Positions 14,827 through 28,669 of a DNA stretch of 64,000 nucleotides are shown one piece after another. Below the pieces are notes generated by a model. It made no database searches, was not told the DNA's origin, and worked only from the letters and a program-made list of their open reading frames with translations. The stretch is from assembly GCA_017163975.1 (NCBI GenBank), contig JAFFSR010000004.1:558001-622000 (forward strand), read 5' to 3'. Origin of the DNA: Anastatus disparis (Eukaryota; Arthropoda; Insecta; Hymenoptera; Eupelmidae). Position numbers and translations under genes: made by a program. How positions within the stretch are numbered: the stretch's first letter is position 1; the number at the start of each line of letters is the position of its first letter.

Positions 14827-14910
14827 TCTTACAACATCGAGGTTTCAGTGTTTTTGGAATAAAAGATGTAACTTCGGTACTCACCTGAAACAGAAATAAT
14901 AGAAAATAAT
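14827..14910 (-). other. Candidate recursive splice site (ratchet point) RP-A with short downstream donor
   Basis: On the minus strand a pyrimidine-rich tract (complement of 14888-14910) ends in GTTTCAG, fused directly to GTGAGTACC. The junction lies between 14885 and 14884. A 3' splice site immediately followed by a strong 5' splice site is the hallmark of zero-length-exon ratchet points in long insect introns. A second donor-like GTAAGA lies 52 nt downstream (complement of 14827-14832) and could define a 52-nt recursive-splicing exon. A TTGAT-type branch point is possible but not clear. It pairs with the very similar site at 51699. It could instead be the edge of an ordinary small exon; one frame across the 52 nt is open. 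Confidence 0.6.
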
Positions 14911-16259
14911 TATCAATCATGTTAATAAGTATTAATACAAAAATTAATGAGTAATCTTTAAATTGTGAATTTTGGAAATGAGAATTTCATTATAATCATT
15001 TAAATTATAAAGTGTAATAATTTTATTCGTAAATTTGACATAAAAAATATATTATTCACAATAATATATCATATTTAAAATTAGACAAGCGTAATAAACA
15101 GAAAAAAGCATGCGTTTGACCATTATTTTAAACTTAAATTGACAGTACTTTAACACTGCAATATTCCTCCAATTCTTTTCGCTCTGTCAGTCGCATAAAA
15201 CTTTTCAACGCCAGTAAACAAAAATTTGTTCGTTTTTCAAGCTCGATGTAACCAAGAGATAAAGTCACAATCAATTCAACTTGATCTCTTTTCTCGTTTT
15301 CTCTTTCTGTTTCCTTTACTTCTTTCTTTTTTTTATTTTTTTTTTCTCTTTCTTTCTTTTCTCTTTTGTATTTCTCGCTGTAATGCAAATATGTACTGTG
15401 ACAACAAAGATTCGACCAAAGTTACCAGCAGTGTGTATACACTTTGACTATACATGTATATAGATATCATGGATTCCCTTTAAACGATGAAAAGCCAACC
15501 CTTCCAAGCATTTGAATTGACATAAAGTACCAACTATTGTAATATTTCCGACCCTTTAAAACAAGCATTTCTTTACTCTATTCACCTTTTGTACCTATTT
15601 TTTTTTTCTTTCTTTCCTTACTCTTCTGTTCTTTTCACTTTCTATACTCTTCAACTTTTGTATTTCACGGCAGAGTTCCACTTGTTTCTATCTGTTCTGT
15701 CTTTTATTTTATTCTTTCTTTTTTTTGTTTGATTGTGTACTTGTTTTGCGTGTGGTTTGTTTTGTATCGAATGGATATTTTCAATTAGTTTTTGAATAGA
15801 TTTAGCTTTGTTTCATCAATTGTTTTCCTTAAATGAAAATTTTGAATTCTCAAAAAATATGTTAGATTTTATGTTAAAGACACGAATAAGAATTTAATAA
15901 TTAAACATTCAATTACATTATATTTATTGATTTTTATTGTACTATTGAAATGTTGTAGCAAAGAAAAAAATTGGTTTTAACACAAAACAAAATAAACGTA
16001 CGTTAATACAATCGTTGATCCATTAAACCACTCAGCGTTATCAAAGATAAACAATTTTCCCAGATTTGATCGTGAAAATTAAAGTTACTGGAAACTCCTG
16101 CCGTTTTTTCTACCTTTCATATAAATACATACAACTCAAAACTATTCCGCTATACCCTCTAGGGTGTATTCATCAATAAAGAAGGGAAAAAAAGAAATAA
16201 AATGCCTCTGTTAAAAAAAAAGTTCCAGAATCACGCTAGCCTTGCATTGAATCAACTTA

Positions 16260-16700
16260 ATTAAATCGTTCTCTCACTCTACTTCTCTTTCTCTCTCTCT
16301 CTCTCTTTCTCTCTAATATTCATGAGTATTGCTATAGTGTGAGTTGAATGAATCAGACTAAGAGAGGAGGAGGAAGAGGAGAAAGCAAGAGTGGTTGTGT
16401 ATCCATCATCGTGCGTGGTGGCCCGATGCCAAATTGATGCTGTTTGCCGTTACTCTAAGCTTCAATCTGTAACATGGTACATATGTGTTTGCATATATAT
16501 GTACACATCCACACGTATTCACAAAAACACACACACACATATCCATATATACTTGCACATACCAACGTACTTACACATATACGACGCCGGAAGAGTTATG
16601 CAAGACTCATAGAAACAGAAGTAAGAAAGAGAGAGAGAGAGAGAGAGGAGAGATTAAGTAAGAAGTAAGCGAGAACAAGGATAAACATAAAGGAGTTGAT
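16260..16700. repeat. CT, GA and CA microsatellite island
   Basis: A CT run at about 16283-16312 is followed by a purine stretch near 16358-16392, a CA/TG tract at 16490-16580 and a GA run at about 16627-16650. The island is less AT-rich than its surroundings. ORFs of 60-73 codons across it are translations of the repeats. GA runs can bind GAGA-type factors in insects, so a regulatory role is possible but unproven. Confidence 0.6.
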
Positions 16701-18034
16701 TCAAAATGAGAAATGGAGACGAAATTTATGATAGGTAGTTGAAGGGAATAAGGAATAAAGGTAAAATGAAGGTAGGAGGGAAAGAGAGGGGGTATGAGTT
16801 AATGATGAGAATACGATGAAGAGTAGGTAAGGTTGCGCAGGTATGAGAAATCTGACTTTGATTGAGAAGGTATAAAGTTAGTGAAATGAAACAGTTGATG
16901 AAATAACCTATCAAGTAACAGCGCTAAGGAAATGTAAATTAATACATAATATTATTAAAATGTACATTAAATCTATTATTATAAAAAGTAGTTTGGATTA
17001 AAAGGGGTTTTAAGTATAAAACAATGAATAAAAGCGTAAACAAAAATGATGATGATTTTATTTTTCTGAATGGACCAAACAATCAAATAAATTAAAATAC
17101 AGTGAATTGATCATTTCAAAATATTTATCATCGCTCGCAATATCGCTATGATTAAAGATTAAATAAAAGATATATAAATACACCGAAATAAATGGATTAT
17201 GCAGTAAAGGATATAAATAAGTAATTGACCCAATTAACAAGTCAATAGGGTGAATTCCTAAATGAATAAAAAAAAATTCCACGATGAAGAAGAAAAAAAA
17301 AGACAAAAGTAATTTAATGGATAATGAAGAGTGCGCCAGGAAGAAGCTTTTAAAAAAAATTAAAACATTATCTCGTAAAATACTGAGAAAACCATCGAAA
17401 ATAATAAGGGAAAAAGAGAATAATAAAAAAAAGGTATTAAGCTCGTATTATTATAAATAGACAAGCTTTAGTATATCACACGTGGATAGTAAAGGGAAAA
17501 TGAGAAGCTCCAAATAGCATTAAATGAAAAAAGAAAGGTATTATACGGAATTATCAATATATAGAAAGAAAAATATTTAGTTTAACCAGAGACACTTTTT
17601 TCGGACTCAGATAGAAAAGCTTAATCCATCATTTGATTAGTTGAACGTTTTCAATGAAATGTTATTGAATAAAAAAATAATTACATTTTCATGATTGAAA
17701 ATTTCACCAAAAACTATTCTTTTACATATTTCATTTTAAAAAATTCAGTTACATTATGTCGTATTCTAATTTTAAAAAAATCAAATTAAAATCAATAAAT
17801 CTTGAAAGCAACTCATTTCACACTCGAATAAAAGTCATCAAAGTAGAATATAAAAAAGAAGGAAAAAAAATCGATTTTCCAAATACGTAACATGAAGACG
17901 AAAAGCATCCTTTACTTAAGTTCAAAGCCACGAAGAATTTCGGATTTAAAATTGAAGATTCGAAGAGAGAAAGATCGTCATTGAGACTAAAGGGCGCCAA
18001 ACAAGATATTGAAGCTCTTCTTAAGAAAGGAATA

Positions 18035-18330
18035 AAGGATCGTCGTCGTCGTCGTCTTCTTCTTCAACGAAGGCTTTCACCCTTGAAGCCTTCAACGTAT
18101 ATACAGAAGCTCACGTAGATTCGATAACTTATCAGCCCTTACTCTCTTTCTCTCTTACTCTACCTTCTCTTGCTTTCTCTCTTGTCCTCGTTGAACGTAG
18201 AGCGAGCGTCTGGTTTTATCATCGTACTAACCCCGATTACGGCCGTGTCGTATAATACTATCCCTCGTCTCTCTCTCTCATTCTCCTCTCTCTAACTCAT
18301 TTTCTCTATTTTTACAACCGTTTTACGCGC
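18035..18330. repeat. (CGT)n/(CTT)n run and CT-rich island
   Basis: Tandem CGT triplets pass into CTT triplets at about 18039-18065. A pyrimidine-rich, CG-containing island (CTCTCTTTCTCTCTTAC, GTAGAGCGAGCG, ATTACGGCCGTG) runs to about 18330. This is one of several GC-richer islands next to CT tracts and may be a regulatory region. No exon signal is convincing. Confidence 0.45.
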
Positions 18331-21300
18331 GAAAATACATGCACATTTACAGGTGCAGATGCTCACTATGTATATATACATATACACATGTGTATTTTCG
18401 TATGTATCTATGTACGTATGTATGTCAGGTGGTATCGTAGGCTATAAATATATTTGCATAATGCACTATGGCGAATGGTTGCATTCAAATAAATTTTAAC
18501 AATATTATAATCATATATATATATATACACACATATGTATGTGTGTATGTATGCATAAGAGTATCGAATAATAAAGAGAACGTTTGATGTTATGTGAAAT
18601 GACAGATATACATATATAGAGTTAAAGTTTGATGTTTAATTTATTTTAGTAGATATAAGTTTAGTATTGTGGAGCTATGCTACAAAATACGCGTAAAGTT
18701 ATTTCGTTTTCTTATAAGTCCATATAATTTTAAAGGATCGTTTTTAACAACTACAGTAGCTAACAAAATCGTTCATATCGTTTTCGTAAAATGCAAATAT
18801 GCAACACATGAATATACATTCATATATACATACATTGAAAATAGATTGCATACATGTACACATATATATGTACATATGTTTAATCATTTTCTAAAAGCGT
18901 TACAATTTCAAACTCTAATAGTTTAACATTTATTTTTTAATAATTAAAAATTAATTTTTTTTTCTGAATGATTCTTATTAAAAATTAATTTATGCTTATG
19001 TATGTGATTGTCAATTGGAAAATAGAATGGTACAATCAATGATTTTTTTTTTGTTCTCAATGAGATTATTTATAAGTATTAACACATATTTAAAATTAAT
19101 TCATAATAATGATCAGGCAAATATATTCATATAGCTCAAAATTTTCACTAGAAAATTTCCTTCTTCATTACAAAACGGCCACTATTCAAGCTAATCTCAT
19201 TTTGCAAACCTGACCAGATCGGAAATTTGTTCGGAAGTACTTCAGTAGCTTCGAGGGACACAAACCGTTAAGATAGGACTTGACATAGCCTTCCTCCCTC
19301 TTCTCCTTTCTATGTCTCTCCTTAAATTTTAGGTTTGCATCAGCAGGCTAATTCTCACAAGAGTAGGGATCATAAATGTTTGAAGCTCTCACTTAAGTGG
19401 GCTGTAACCACGCGTTTCTATATGTTACTATATGTTATGGGCGTTGGGTGCGTACGATGCGATTATGAAGCCATAGACCGGTGCTTCTCTACTACTTCTA
19501 CCTATTATTACGAGCAACTTTTATTGAACCCCCCGTTTTCTTTGGATAAGAGATGTTAGGCACTTTGAATTTTTGCTCAAGGCTATTATCGAGATTTAAG
19601 AGTTTTAACGCGAGGAATACCAATGATTATTTTAGTTTTTGAATTGTAAGTACGTTGCTCGATTAAGTTGTAAACCAATTCTATTTTTTTTGAAATTTAT
19701 TTACTTACGTGATTAATTATGAAAAATCGTATAGATACCAACTCAGTAAATATAGTATGGGTATCATTTATTATTTAATTTAGCGTTCGGATTTAATGAA
19801 AGAAATTCGTTTATCAGGCAGATCATAAAAAATTTTTGATAAATAATGGTATTCTGTCATCTTAAAGAAAACATGTACACGTGTTCGATTGTTTTGAAAA
19901 AGAATTTTGTCGAAGATTATTTCTAAACTGAAATCCATTTGGAGAAGATGGGAAAACCTTGATTTTTATTTGAATAATAAAGGGAGTAAATCATTTATCA
20001 TCGGAAAGACTTTTTATAAAATGAATAACAATTTTGATCCCCTCAGAAGTTGAGAAGAGGGAACATTAGAGTTTACGTAAAAGCTCTATATAATCCTGAT
20101 TTTTCGTTCAATTCAATGTATTTTAAAAATTAGCTTTTAATATTAAAAGAAAAAAAAGAGACAGAGATGATTCTAAAAACTTTGATTTTTTTTAGCTTTT
20201 GAATGAGAGCAAGGGAGAAATATGATTTCTATTTCTCCGAAAATTTTTTAATCAGACTATAGAACTCTCGTATGATAATTATGAAAAAAAATTTAATTAT
20301 CTGCGTACATAAAATATTTTTCTGTAAGATTATTTTTTTTAAGTTAAATACCCTTACACTTATTTGATAATACTAAAGTTTATGAAAAAATTTATTATGT
20401 TTTTGAAATAAATATTTATCAATGCTCTACTTTGTTAACATAATATTAGGGTATAGAGAATCACAATTCCAACAATAATTTAGTAAAATACAATTAGAAG
20501 AACTCTTTTGGAATTTTTTGGATCAAATGGAATTTAATTGAAAAGGGCGTGCTCGTGATATTAATTGAACATTTTAATTACTTTATCCAAACTTAATGCT
20601 TTGAGATATCATCTTTTGCTCATCATGATAAACATCTTATGATTTTAGTAAAATACTACTAAAACTCTAACTTTCTAAAACTTTGCCTCTTTTTCAGTCT
20701 CTTCATAAATTAACCTGCAGAAATTTTTTGCTTATACCACCCCATAAAAAAGACCACATTTACATATTACACACTTCAGCTTGACGAAAGAGTTCATTCG
20801 TTCGTTCGTCTATTCTGAAAACTACGCAGAAGTCCACCGGTCAAGCATAGTAAAGTATGACATATCGGAATGCTACTTCTCTTTTTTTTTTTAAAGGAAA
20901 CAAAAAAGAGTAAGAGAAAAAAGCAGAGAATAAGGTATATATATATACCCACCACAATGGTTTTTATGTATACCTGTCGCGTATATACCCTGGTCCAATA
21001 TGTCGGTCAGCCTTTAAATCACCATGATTTACGATCAAGCAATGGCACTATCGACGCGCGAATACGCTCGCACACACAGACTCATTTTCTGTCTCGTATA
21101 TGTAACCAAAAAATTTTCTTTCTTTCTCATACTCGTTTGTTAAAACTATAGTTTGGTAGCTGGTGTGCTCTCTGCTTTTCGCTTTCTCTCTCGTGAGAAA
21201 CAAAAGCTTGCCCAGAGAGGTACGGCCACGTGTAAGCTGCCAGATCGAAAATCGAGATTTTTATGGCCTTCGATTTTTGTTTCTCCAGAGACACATGTGT

Positions 21301-24300
21301 GTCTCCTCTCAGAGATTTTTTAGTTTTGTTTTGTCTTTTTTTTTAACTTTTTTTCTGTAGGTGAGAGAGGACTTTTTTTTAGGCGTTTGTTCGTATACGT
21401 TGCCTTGTTCTTTTTTTTTTGTTTGATACTCGGTACACTCGATCGCTTTTTGTTCACGTCGCCGAATTTGTTTTTTAGTTTAGATGAAGCTCTACGTCTT
21501 TTTAACTTTTGACAGACGAGGTTTGTATTGAACTTTTAATCACTGATTTTTTAGAACAAATGAATGACTATGTCTTGATAAATGGAAGTGTCTTTTTATA
21601 AATATTATAACAAATTGTACAGATATTTCAAAGAATGAGCAATCAAACTAGAATAAAAAATAATTCCATACAATCTTGATTTTTTTAAAAATATTTTTAA
21701 AAAACTTATTTTTTATACATTTTATAAAAAAATAATATATGAAGAATAAACATTTGAAAAACAAAATACTTTCTTTATGCCTATTAATATTTGGTTCAAC
21801 ACGAAATCTCGAAGAAATTCTTGAGTAAAAGGTATATATAAACTGAGACTGAGTCAGTGAGGTGAAAATCGAAAACAGATCGAGTGATGCGATTATAAAG
21901 TATGAAGTGGCACGATGTGGCAAAGTAAAAGCCAGAGAGAAAAAAAAAGATTTCCAAGCTTAAGAGATAGAGAGAAAGAAAGAAAGAGGAAACTAAACGA
22001 GACCCAGATAGAAGATAAGGTGAAAAATAAAAAAAAATAAAACAGCAAAAGACAGAAAGTGGTGATGGTAAAGCTTTCTTTTTTTCTTCTTACTCTTGTT
22101 GGACACGACAAAAAAAACATACATAGTAAAGAAAATGTCGGACTAGTGGATAGGAAGCTCTAGAGAGATACAAATTCGCGTCGATGCAGCACAAAGTGGC
22201 GTCCGGCACTTCTACGACTTGTTTCTCTTGCCTTTTCTTCTCTTTATTTTTATTCTTTCTTTTTTTTTATTTTAACGCTTACGTTTTTTTTCTTTTGTTG
22301 ACGCTTTAAATTATCTTTTATCTGTATTTAATTCTTAAATCTGATATTAAGCTCTAGATATTCTTATTTTAAATGAAAATAATTATGAATTTTTTAATCA
22401 TCGCTACTTTCTTATACATTTTTTATGACAAACGTTTTTAGCTTTTTATATTTTGCTAATGTTTTTTTATCTTTTAAAATAATTAATTTTTCTTTTAAAT
22501 ATTTTAAATCCACAGCTAAGTTTAAATAAAGATTAAATTTATTATCATTCAAATTCATTTTATAATAGATTTTAGAATTTTAAACATAAAAAAAGTTTAT
22601 ATTTATCAAAAATTATAAATCTTCTTTTGTAGTTTCATATATTATTTCATGCTCTAAATTAGTTTTAATAAAAACTGTTCTAAATTAGTTTAAATATAAA
22701 ATTTTTTTCATTATACTAATTTTGATTTTATTTTTGTTTCAAATTGTTTAATAGTATTAATAATGTTTATAATAAAAATAGTGTCTGCATTGTATAAATT
22801 AATTTTAATAAAAACTTTCTTTTTCTTGATATTAATTTTTTAAAATTTTATTCTATTTAAGTTCTAAATTCTCTAATAGTTCAAGCAATATTTATCATGA
22901 AAAATAGTGACTCGATATTTATTGTATACAAAAACAGGTACGCATGTGCACTTTAACCAAAGCGTAACTTATATAATAAAAGTCTTCATAAATCATCCCC
23001 TGTTTTTATACAAGATAAAACTGTTGTTTTATAGTCTAAACAATATAGGACTAATTTTATTTGAAATTTACAAACTACTCAAAATTATCTTCGATCAGTT
23101 ATTAATATTTTATGTTTAAATTTTTAAATATTCAAATAAAATAACGTTAAAAGGAGCTTTTTATTTTTTTTTACATATGCAGAAAAAAATTTAACCTCGA
23201 TAAAAAAAAAAGAAAAAGCTTAAAAAGAACCATCAGGAAAACTCCGCATCAAATCATAATAAACTTTGTCTCTGTACCCTCGAAAAATCCCATTCATCTC
23301 AGCAGAGAATCTCTCTCTCTCTCTCTCGCTCTCCTAGCGTCGCCTAAAAATTCCCTCGCGTGGTCCGTAAAAGCACCCGCGTTGCTCTCGCTTATCGATC
23401 TACACGGCTATGCCTTTCTGTTATATATATATGAAAAAAAAAGAAGAAACTTGCGACACTGTGTCTTTTTTTCGATCCAACTTTTCAGAGAGAGAAAAAA
23501 AAGGAAAGAGAGAGAAAGTCTAGTTTGAAAAAAAAGGCAAAACCACGGTAAAGCTCCTTTGAACACGTACCCAAAGTCAAAGCGAAAAATATAGGGATGT
23601 TGATCTTTAATGGCCAGATATTTCTTTCGCTTTGCACTTGTTTCTTCCTTTTTTTTTGGAAGAAAAAAAAAGAGTGGTTTACTACTGTTTCTTTTTAGCG
23701 ATTCATCAAATGTGTTAGAGAAGAGAATTTTTCAAGCGTGAATTAAGCCTTTTCAAGTCTGAGGTTACCTTTTGCAAAAAGTGTTGAAAAAAAAAAGTTT
23801 TTTTATTTTCCGTTTTTTTTTTTACTTCTGTACGGCTATGTCTTTTATTCATTGTTGATAGATACGACTTTTTATTTACTTTTTTAAATGCGATCTTGGT
23901 TCTTTGATTTTCAAAAGTTTTAATTTTGGTATATACGAGCATTTACGGAAGATTTTTCAAAAAAATTTTCTGATTTTACCGAGATTAAAGATAGCGGTCT
24001 GGTTAAATTTAGGTTATATTAAAATTCATCATATAAGCACACAATTTATAATGATTGAATTAAATTTTTTTAATTAAGCTACTGCGGATTTATAAAAAAT
24101 TATAAATTAAGCGAGTAAAATTTGAGAGTTGAAATTAATTTTGCATGGACACAAAGTACTGGAAACGAAATTGAATTAAAATTACTATAAAAAATTATTT
24201 TTAAATATTCATAATCTCACACAAAATAACATTTAATATAAAAGTAAACTTTAAACTTATAATTTTTTTACTCTTTCTGTCATTTCCTTTAATTTTATTT

Positions 24301-26929
24301 GCCTTTTATTAGCGAATATTTTGAAAGTTTAATAAACGCATTATTCCTTTATAAATGAAGTTATGCGAAAGATATAACACGTGTTGTAGCTGTTAAGGTG
24401 TTCCTCCTCCTATAGTTTAGAATACTTGAAACTATATCGTAAAGGTAATAGTCGTAGAGGTATTAACAACAAAGTACGAGCCAAGAAAGTTTGGGGCTCC
24501 GCTGCTGCCGTCATGTTATAGAATAGGTCAGCAAGATTCTTGAATGTCTACTTGGTAATTCGAGGAAAGGAACACACAACAATGCTAACAAAACTAAAGG
24601 CTAATATTATTTATGGTACATGTTTAGCAAATGTAATTAATATATGTATATACGCTCGTATAACTCATTTACTTTCAAAGGATATAGGGTGATTCATTTT
24701 TATTATTTTAATCTGGGAATAATTTAACTAATTAATGAACATCTGTATAAAGTTATTTATTCCTATTTTAACAGTAATGGATATCTAACTAAAATGAAAA
24801 AACGAATTGAAAGTAAGACATATCTTTTGCTTAAATTTAACGTGATTTAATGTTTTAAATCACTGCTTGTTAATCAGAAAATTATAAAATTGAATAAATC
24901 ATAATATTTCTAAAATTTTAATTTAAATTCTATTTTTTTTATTAATTATTATTTGGTCAAGTTAAAAATAAAGCACCATCTATAACATGAGAAGAAAGTC
25001 GATTACTCCCTAGGATGATCGTGATCATTGGACAAAATATACAATCTTAATCGCTAATTGCATAATGTACTATTTTAGAACGAAAGAATATAAAGGATCA
25101 TCTAATTTAAAATTTTTTTATTTTTCATATTCAGAGTAATTTAAAAAATATTTTATCGTTTTCAACACATTTTCAAGAAAATATATATCTTATTCTCAAA
25201 CAATTAAAGCAAAACCTAAACCAAGTTTTTGATAGAAATCTAAAAAATATCCAATTATGTAAACATTAGTATAAAATTAATACACCGATATGTAAATCAT
25301 TCTTGTATCCATATAAAATTAGCTTTATCAAAGGCAAAACACGATATTGCTGAATTATATCAATGTCTGGAGAAAATTTATGTCCCATCAACGTATACTG
25401 TTATAATATTTAGTATGATTCATCCAAAAATTCATTAATAGCATCAATTAGTCAACGTCTAGCGAATATAATCGTGTGTTTCTCTCTTAATCGCGCGATC
25501 TACAAACAGTTGACTATATATGCTTGAACAAATTTTCTCGTTAATTTATTCTGTAACCCTTATAAAAGATGTCAGATTTATTATTGAAAAGATGTAGTAA
25601 AGATACACTACTATTCTTAAATAAATAAAATTTCTATTGATTTCCTTTTTTGTCATAGGATACCATATATTTTTTTTCTTTTGCTTAGAACGTATCTTAA
25701 TAGTTGGAAATGAATATCATGAGCGAAATTTTCAAGGTTGAATAAAAAGTGATTGATCTTCTTTTAACGACTACGCCTTTGATAATAAATTTATTATGAT
25801 TACGATGGATTAAATATGTATGAGGACGAATAGAATAACTTTTTTTCGTATTAAATTAAATAAACATGAAATGGTCTCTCCTTTTTTTGTTTTAATTCGA
25901 ATCAACATATAATCTTTAATAGACTCATAATATCAAAATCATAGGTAAATGTATACGACGTATATTGTTTAGCAAATTCATGATGTGATTTACTTTAGCA
26001 AAATTAATTCTATCTAATGTAATACTGTGGAGATTGTATGAATAATATATTTTACAATGTTTTTAGCACGTAACCATCAATGACTTGCCGAAATTTTAAT
26101 ACGTGATCTTATATTACTTCTTTTTAGCGAAATATAAAAATGATATTAACAACGGTCTGATGAAATAATAATTCGTCTTCTCATTCTGTTTCAAGGTGAC
26201 TTTTATTCAAAAGTGTATAATATTGTTAAAGCTGTAAGAAATAACATGATACTATTTTTGTATTTTTATTATTTATTTTCTGTTTGATTTCAGCTTATTT
26301 TACCTTATCATAATTTATGCTTTTTTTATTAAAAATTTAAAGTGTTACTGTTTAATTAAGACTATAAACATTTTAAAAAAGATTGTATAAATTTCAACTC
26401 TTGTATTCATATTAACCCTTTCATTAATTAATCTTGGGATTTAATTTAACCATAATATACCCTTATTTTTACGTTATTATAATTATGTAAATATATGTCT
26501 AACTTATTTATTTGATAATGATAAAATAGAATTGTAAATGTGTTTTAAAACTTTATTTTATAAATTTTTTAAGTATATTCACTTTAATGAATATCGAGTA
26601 TAAAAGGGTTAAAAAAATGAATTTGTGTATGTTTCAAAAAACCAATAAACGATTTCAATGGCATTTCTTTAAAAATTAAACATCTCCTTTTTTTACACAT
26701 TTAGTACCTACCGTGTAATCGCTTCAACACAGATCTTTTGAAAAAAAGAATAAAAAAAAAGAAAAAGTAAAGAAAAAGTCTTTTTAATAAAAAAAGGTAT
26801 TAAAAAAACTCTTGAGGTTTCCTCTTTTCCGTGTCATTAATTATCGCGTGTATAGATGCTAGAGCTTCCACGTAGCGTTGCCCTATAGAAGAGATATTAT
26901 TAATTACGACGGATTCGTTGCAAGAAAAT

Positions 26930-27095
26930 ATCTTTCTCCCCTTCTTTCTCTCTCTCTCTCTCTCTAGCTAACATCAGCCTAGTTTTTGTCACACTAGCCC
27001 ATCTCTCTACCAAGTACTCGTTTCCACGAAACATTAACATAATGAGTAATTAATCACTCCAGTGGCACACCGAGCGAGACACCCAGACACTCTCT
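26930..27095. promoter_or_regulatory. CT tract plus TAATTAAT-containing island
   Basis: A (CT)n run near 26947-26967 is followed by a less AT-biased segment holding AGTAATTAATCACTCC and GGCACACCGAGCGAG. TAATTA cores are typical of homeodomain sites. The island may be an enhancer. It lies about 1 kb upstream of the Helitron and belongs to host DNA. Confidence 0.3.
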
Positions 27096-28142
27096 TCTTC
27101 GTTGAATTTTAAGAAATGAATGGAGGATGATTGTGTGTTGTATGGATCTAGAAGTAGTTCTATATAGTATTAATTATTTGAAAATTATATATTTTTAGGT
27201 TAAGGTAAATTAGGTATATTATTTAATTTAAAATAAATCTTTATAATTATTGTTACAGAGAATGCTTTAAAATTGAAATTACAAATATAATGAGGTTTCA
27301 CATGAAGTAGGAGAGACCGGGGCTAGTATTAACATTTTTTGAAAAAACATTTCAATTTTTTTATCTAATATATTGAGTGTTAATATTTACTCTTGTTACT
27401 CTTAGCCTAATATTAAAAATCAAATAAAATTGAAGATATCTATTTATAATTGTGGACTTGATTTGTTAATATATTTTGTATTTGAAGTATCAGTATATTC
27501 ATAAGATGTTGAAAAAAATTTGGTTTTATAAATTATTCAAAATGTAATTTGTTAAAATTACTTACACGTGGATATCCAATTCTCGCGATTTGATTCGATT
27601 GCCAGTGCGTAAAATAACACTTTCCACATGGTTCCATTTTCTAGTCCTCATTACTAAATCATAATTTATAAGAGTTACGGAAAGAAATTTAATAAGATGA
27701 ATTCACAATATAAGAACCCTAAATTAAAGTAAAATACGATGTCACCAAGCAACTTTAATCAGAAAAAATACACTTTCAGCATTTTACTCTGTTACCTTCA
27801 TTCATTTAAGATTATGTAATCTTAAATAAATTTTTAATGGTGCACAACTAGCAATTCTTTCAAAGCCATCGATAAAAAATTTCCTCTCTTTTCTTCTTCT
27901 TTACTCTTGACACAGCAATGAGGTATATACATTTTTCAATTTTCACATTTCAATTACCGTCGTAGCGCGTAATCCGACGAACGATGGCCTCCTTCCTTTC
28001 TTTTTTTCTTCTTTCTCCCAACAGTAAACGTTCTAAGTTATACTAGCGACAGTAACAAGTAAATCGAACTTGGCTCTTCTCTTGTCCTGTCATATATATC
28101 TACCTATATTATATAGTTATATGAACCAAAATTCAGTCGTTG

Positions 28143-28364
28143 CCCCCCCACATCCCCCCCACGACCCCCCCCACAGCCCCCCACATGATTTTTATTAATT
28201 AAATAACGTAAATTTACGTTATTTTATGTTATCGATCATTACCCCCCCACGCCCCCCCACGTCCCCCCCGCGTCCCCCCCACAGACCCCCCACTAACCCC
28301 CCCCCCACAGTCCCCCCACAGTCCCCCCACAACCCCCCACAATCCCCCCACACACCCCCCACAA
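28143..28364 (+). repeat. Cytosine-rich satellite, CCCCCCAC-type units, in two blocks
   Basis: Runs of five to eight C separated by short AC-containing spacers fill 28143-28184 and 28242-28364. A 40-odd-bp AT segment with a perfect palindrome splits them. The unit is loosely CCCCCCAC(A/G)N and about 9-11 bp long. The G-rich complement has many G tracts and could form quadruplexes; the C strand could form i-motifs. It sits where the Rep part of a full Helitron protein gene should be. The second block reads as a proline-rich segment in frame with the start of the helicase remnant. Confidence 0.9.
28201..28224. repeat. 24-bp perfect palindrome between the C-rich blocks
   Basis: AAATAACGTAAA followed by its exact complement TTTACGTTATTT. 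It sits between the two C-rich blocks inside the Helitron 5' region. It could be a cruciform, a protein-binding site or a replication-slippage product. There is no direct evidence of function. Confidence 0.8.
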
Positions 28365-28669
28365 TTTATTATATTTTTGAAGAAGCATGTCAAGTTATGT
28401 TACCAATACAACTACGTAAATTTTTTGCATGTTTTTTACTATGTGAAAATATTCAAGGTAAAATTATTTGGAACAAATATAAAAATTTTTACAGAAGATT
28501 TTAAAGATAATAAAGAAAATAAAGCTTTATCACATATTAATCAAATATTAAATTTAGAAGATATGTCATGTGAAAATTTTGGTTTACCAGAACCAAATAA
28601 AACATACATTGAAGAAAATGAAGAAATTAATGATGAGATTATAAATTTTAGTAAAAAAAATTTGATAAA

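Larger units (their letters stand above)
14648..28098. other. AT-rich non-coding region, probably intronic
   Basis: No gene is supported. Contents: the ratchet-point candidate at 14827-14910; a CT/GA and CA island at 16260-16700; a CGTCGT/TTC run and CT-rich island at 18035-18330; a mixed island at 20860-21360; CT/GA tracts at 23305-23335 and 23490-23520; and a CT tract with TAATTAAT-type sites at 26940-27090. ORFs here are low complexity. I see no RNA gene. Confidence 0.55.

Noticed and set aside
21335..21370. Ratchet point on the + strand (CTGTAG fused to GTGAGA)
   Set aside because: Good pyrimidine tract, but the donor is GTGAGA within a GA repeat and the strand is opposite to the two stronger sites.
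28143..28364. CRISPR-like or telomeric repeat
   Set aside because: Units are irregular in length with no spacers and do not match insect telomere repeats; a C-rich satellite is the simpler reading.
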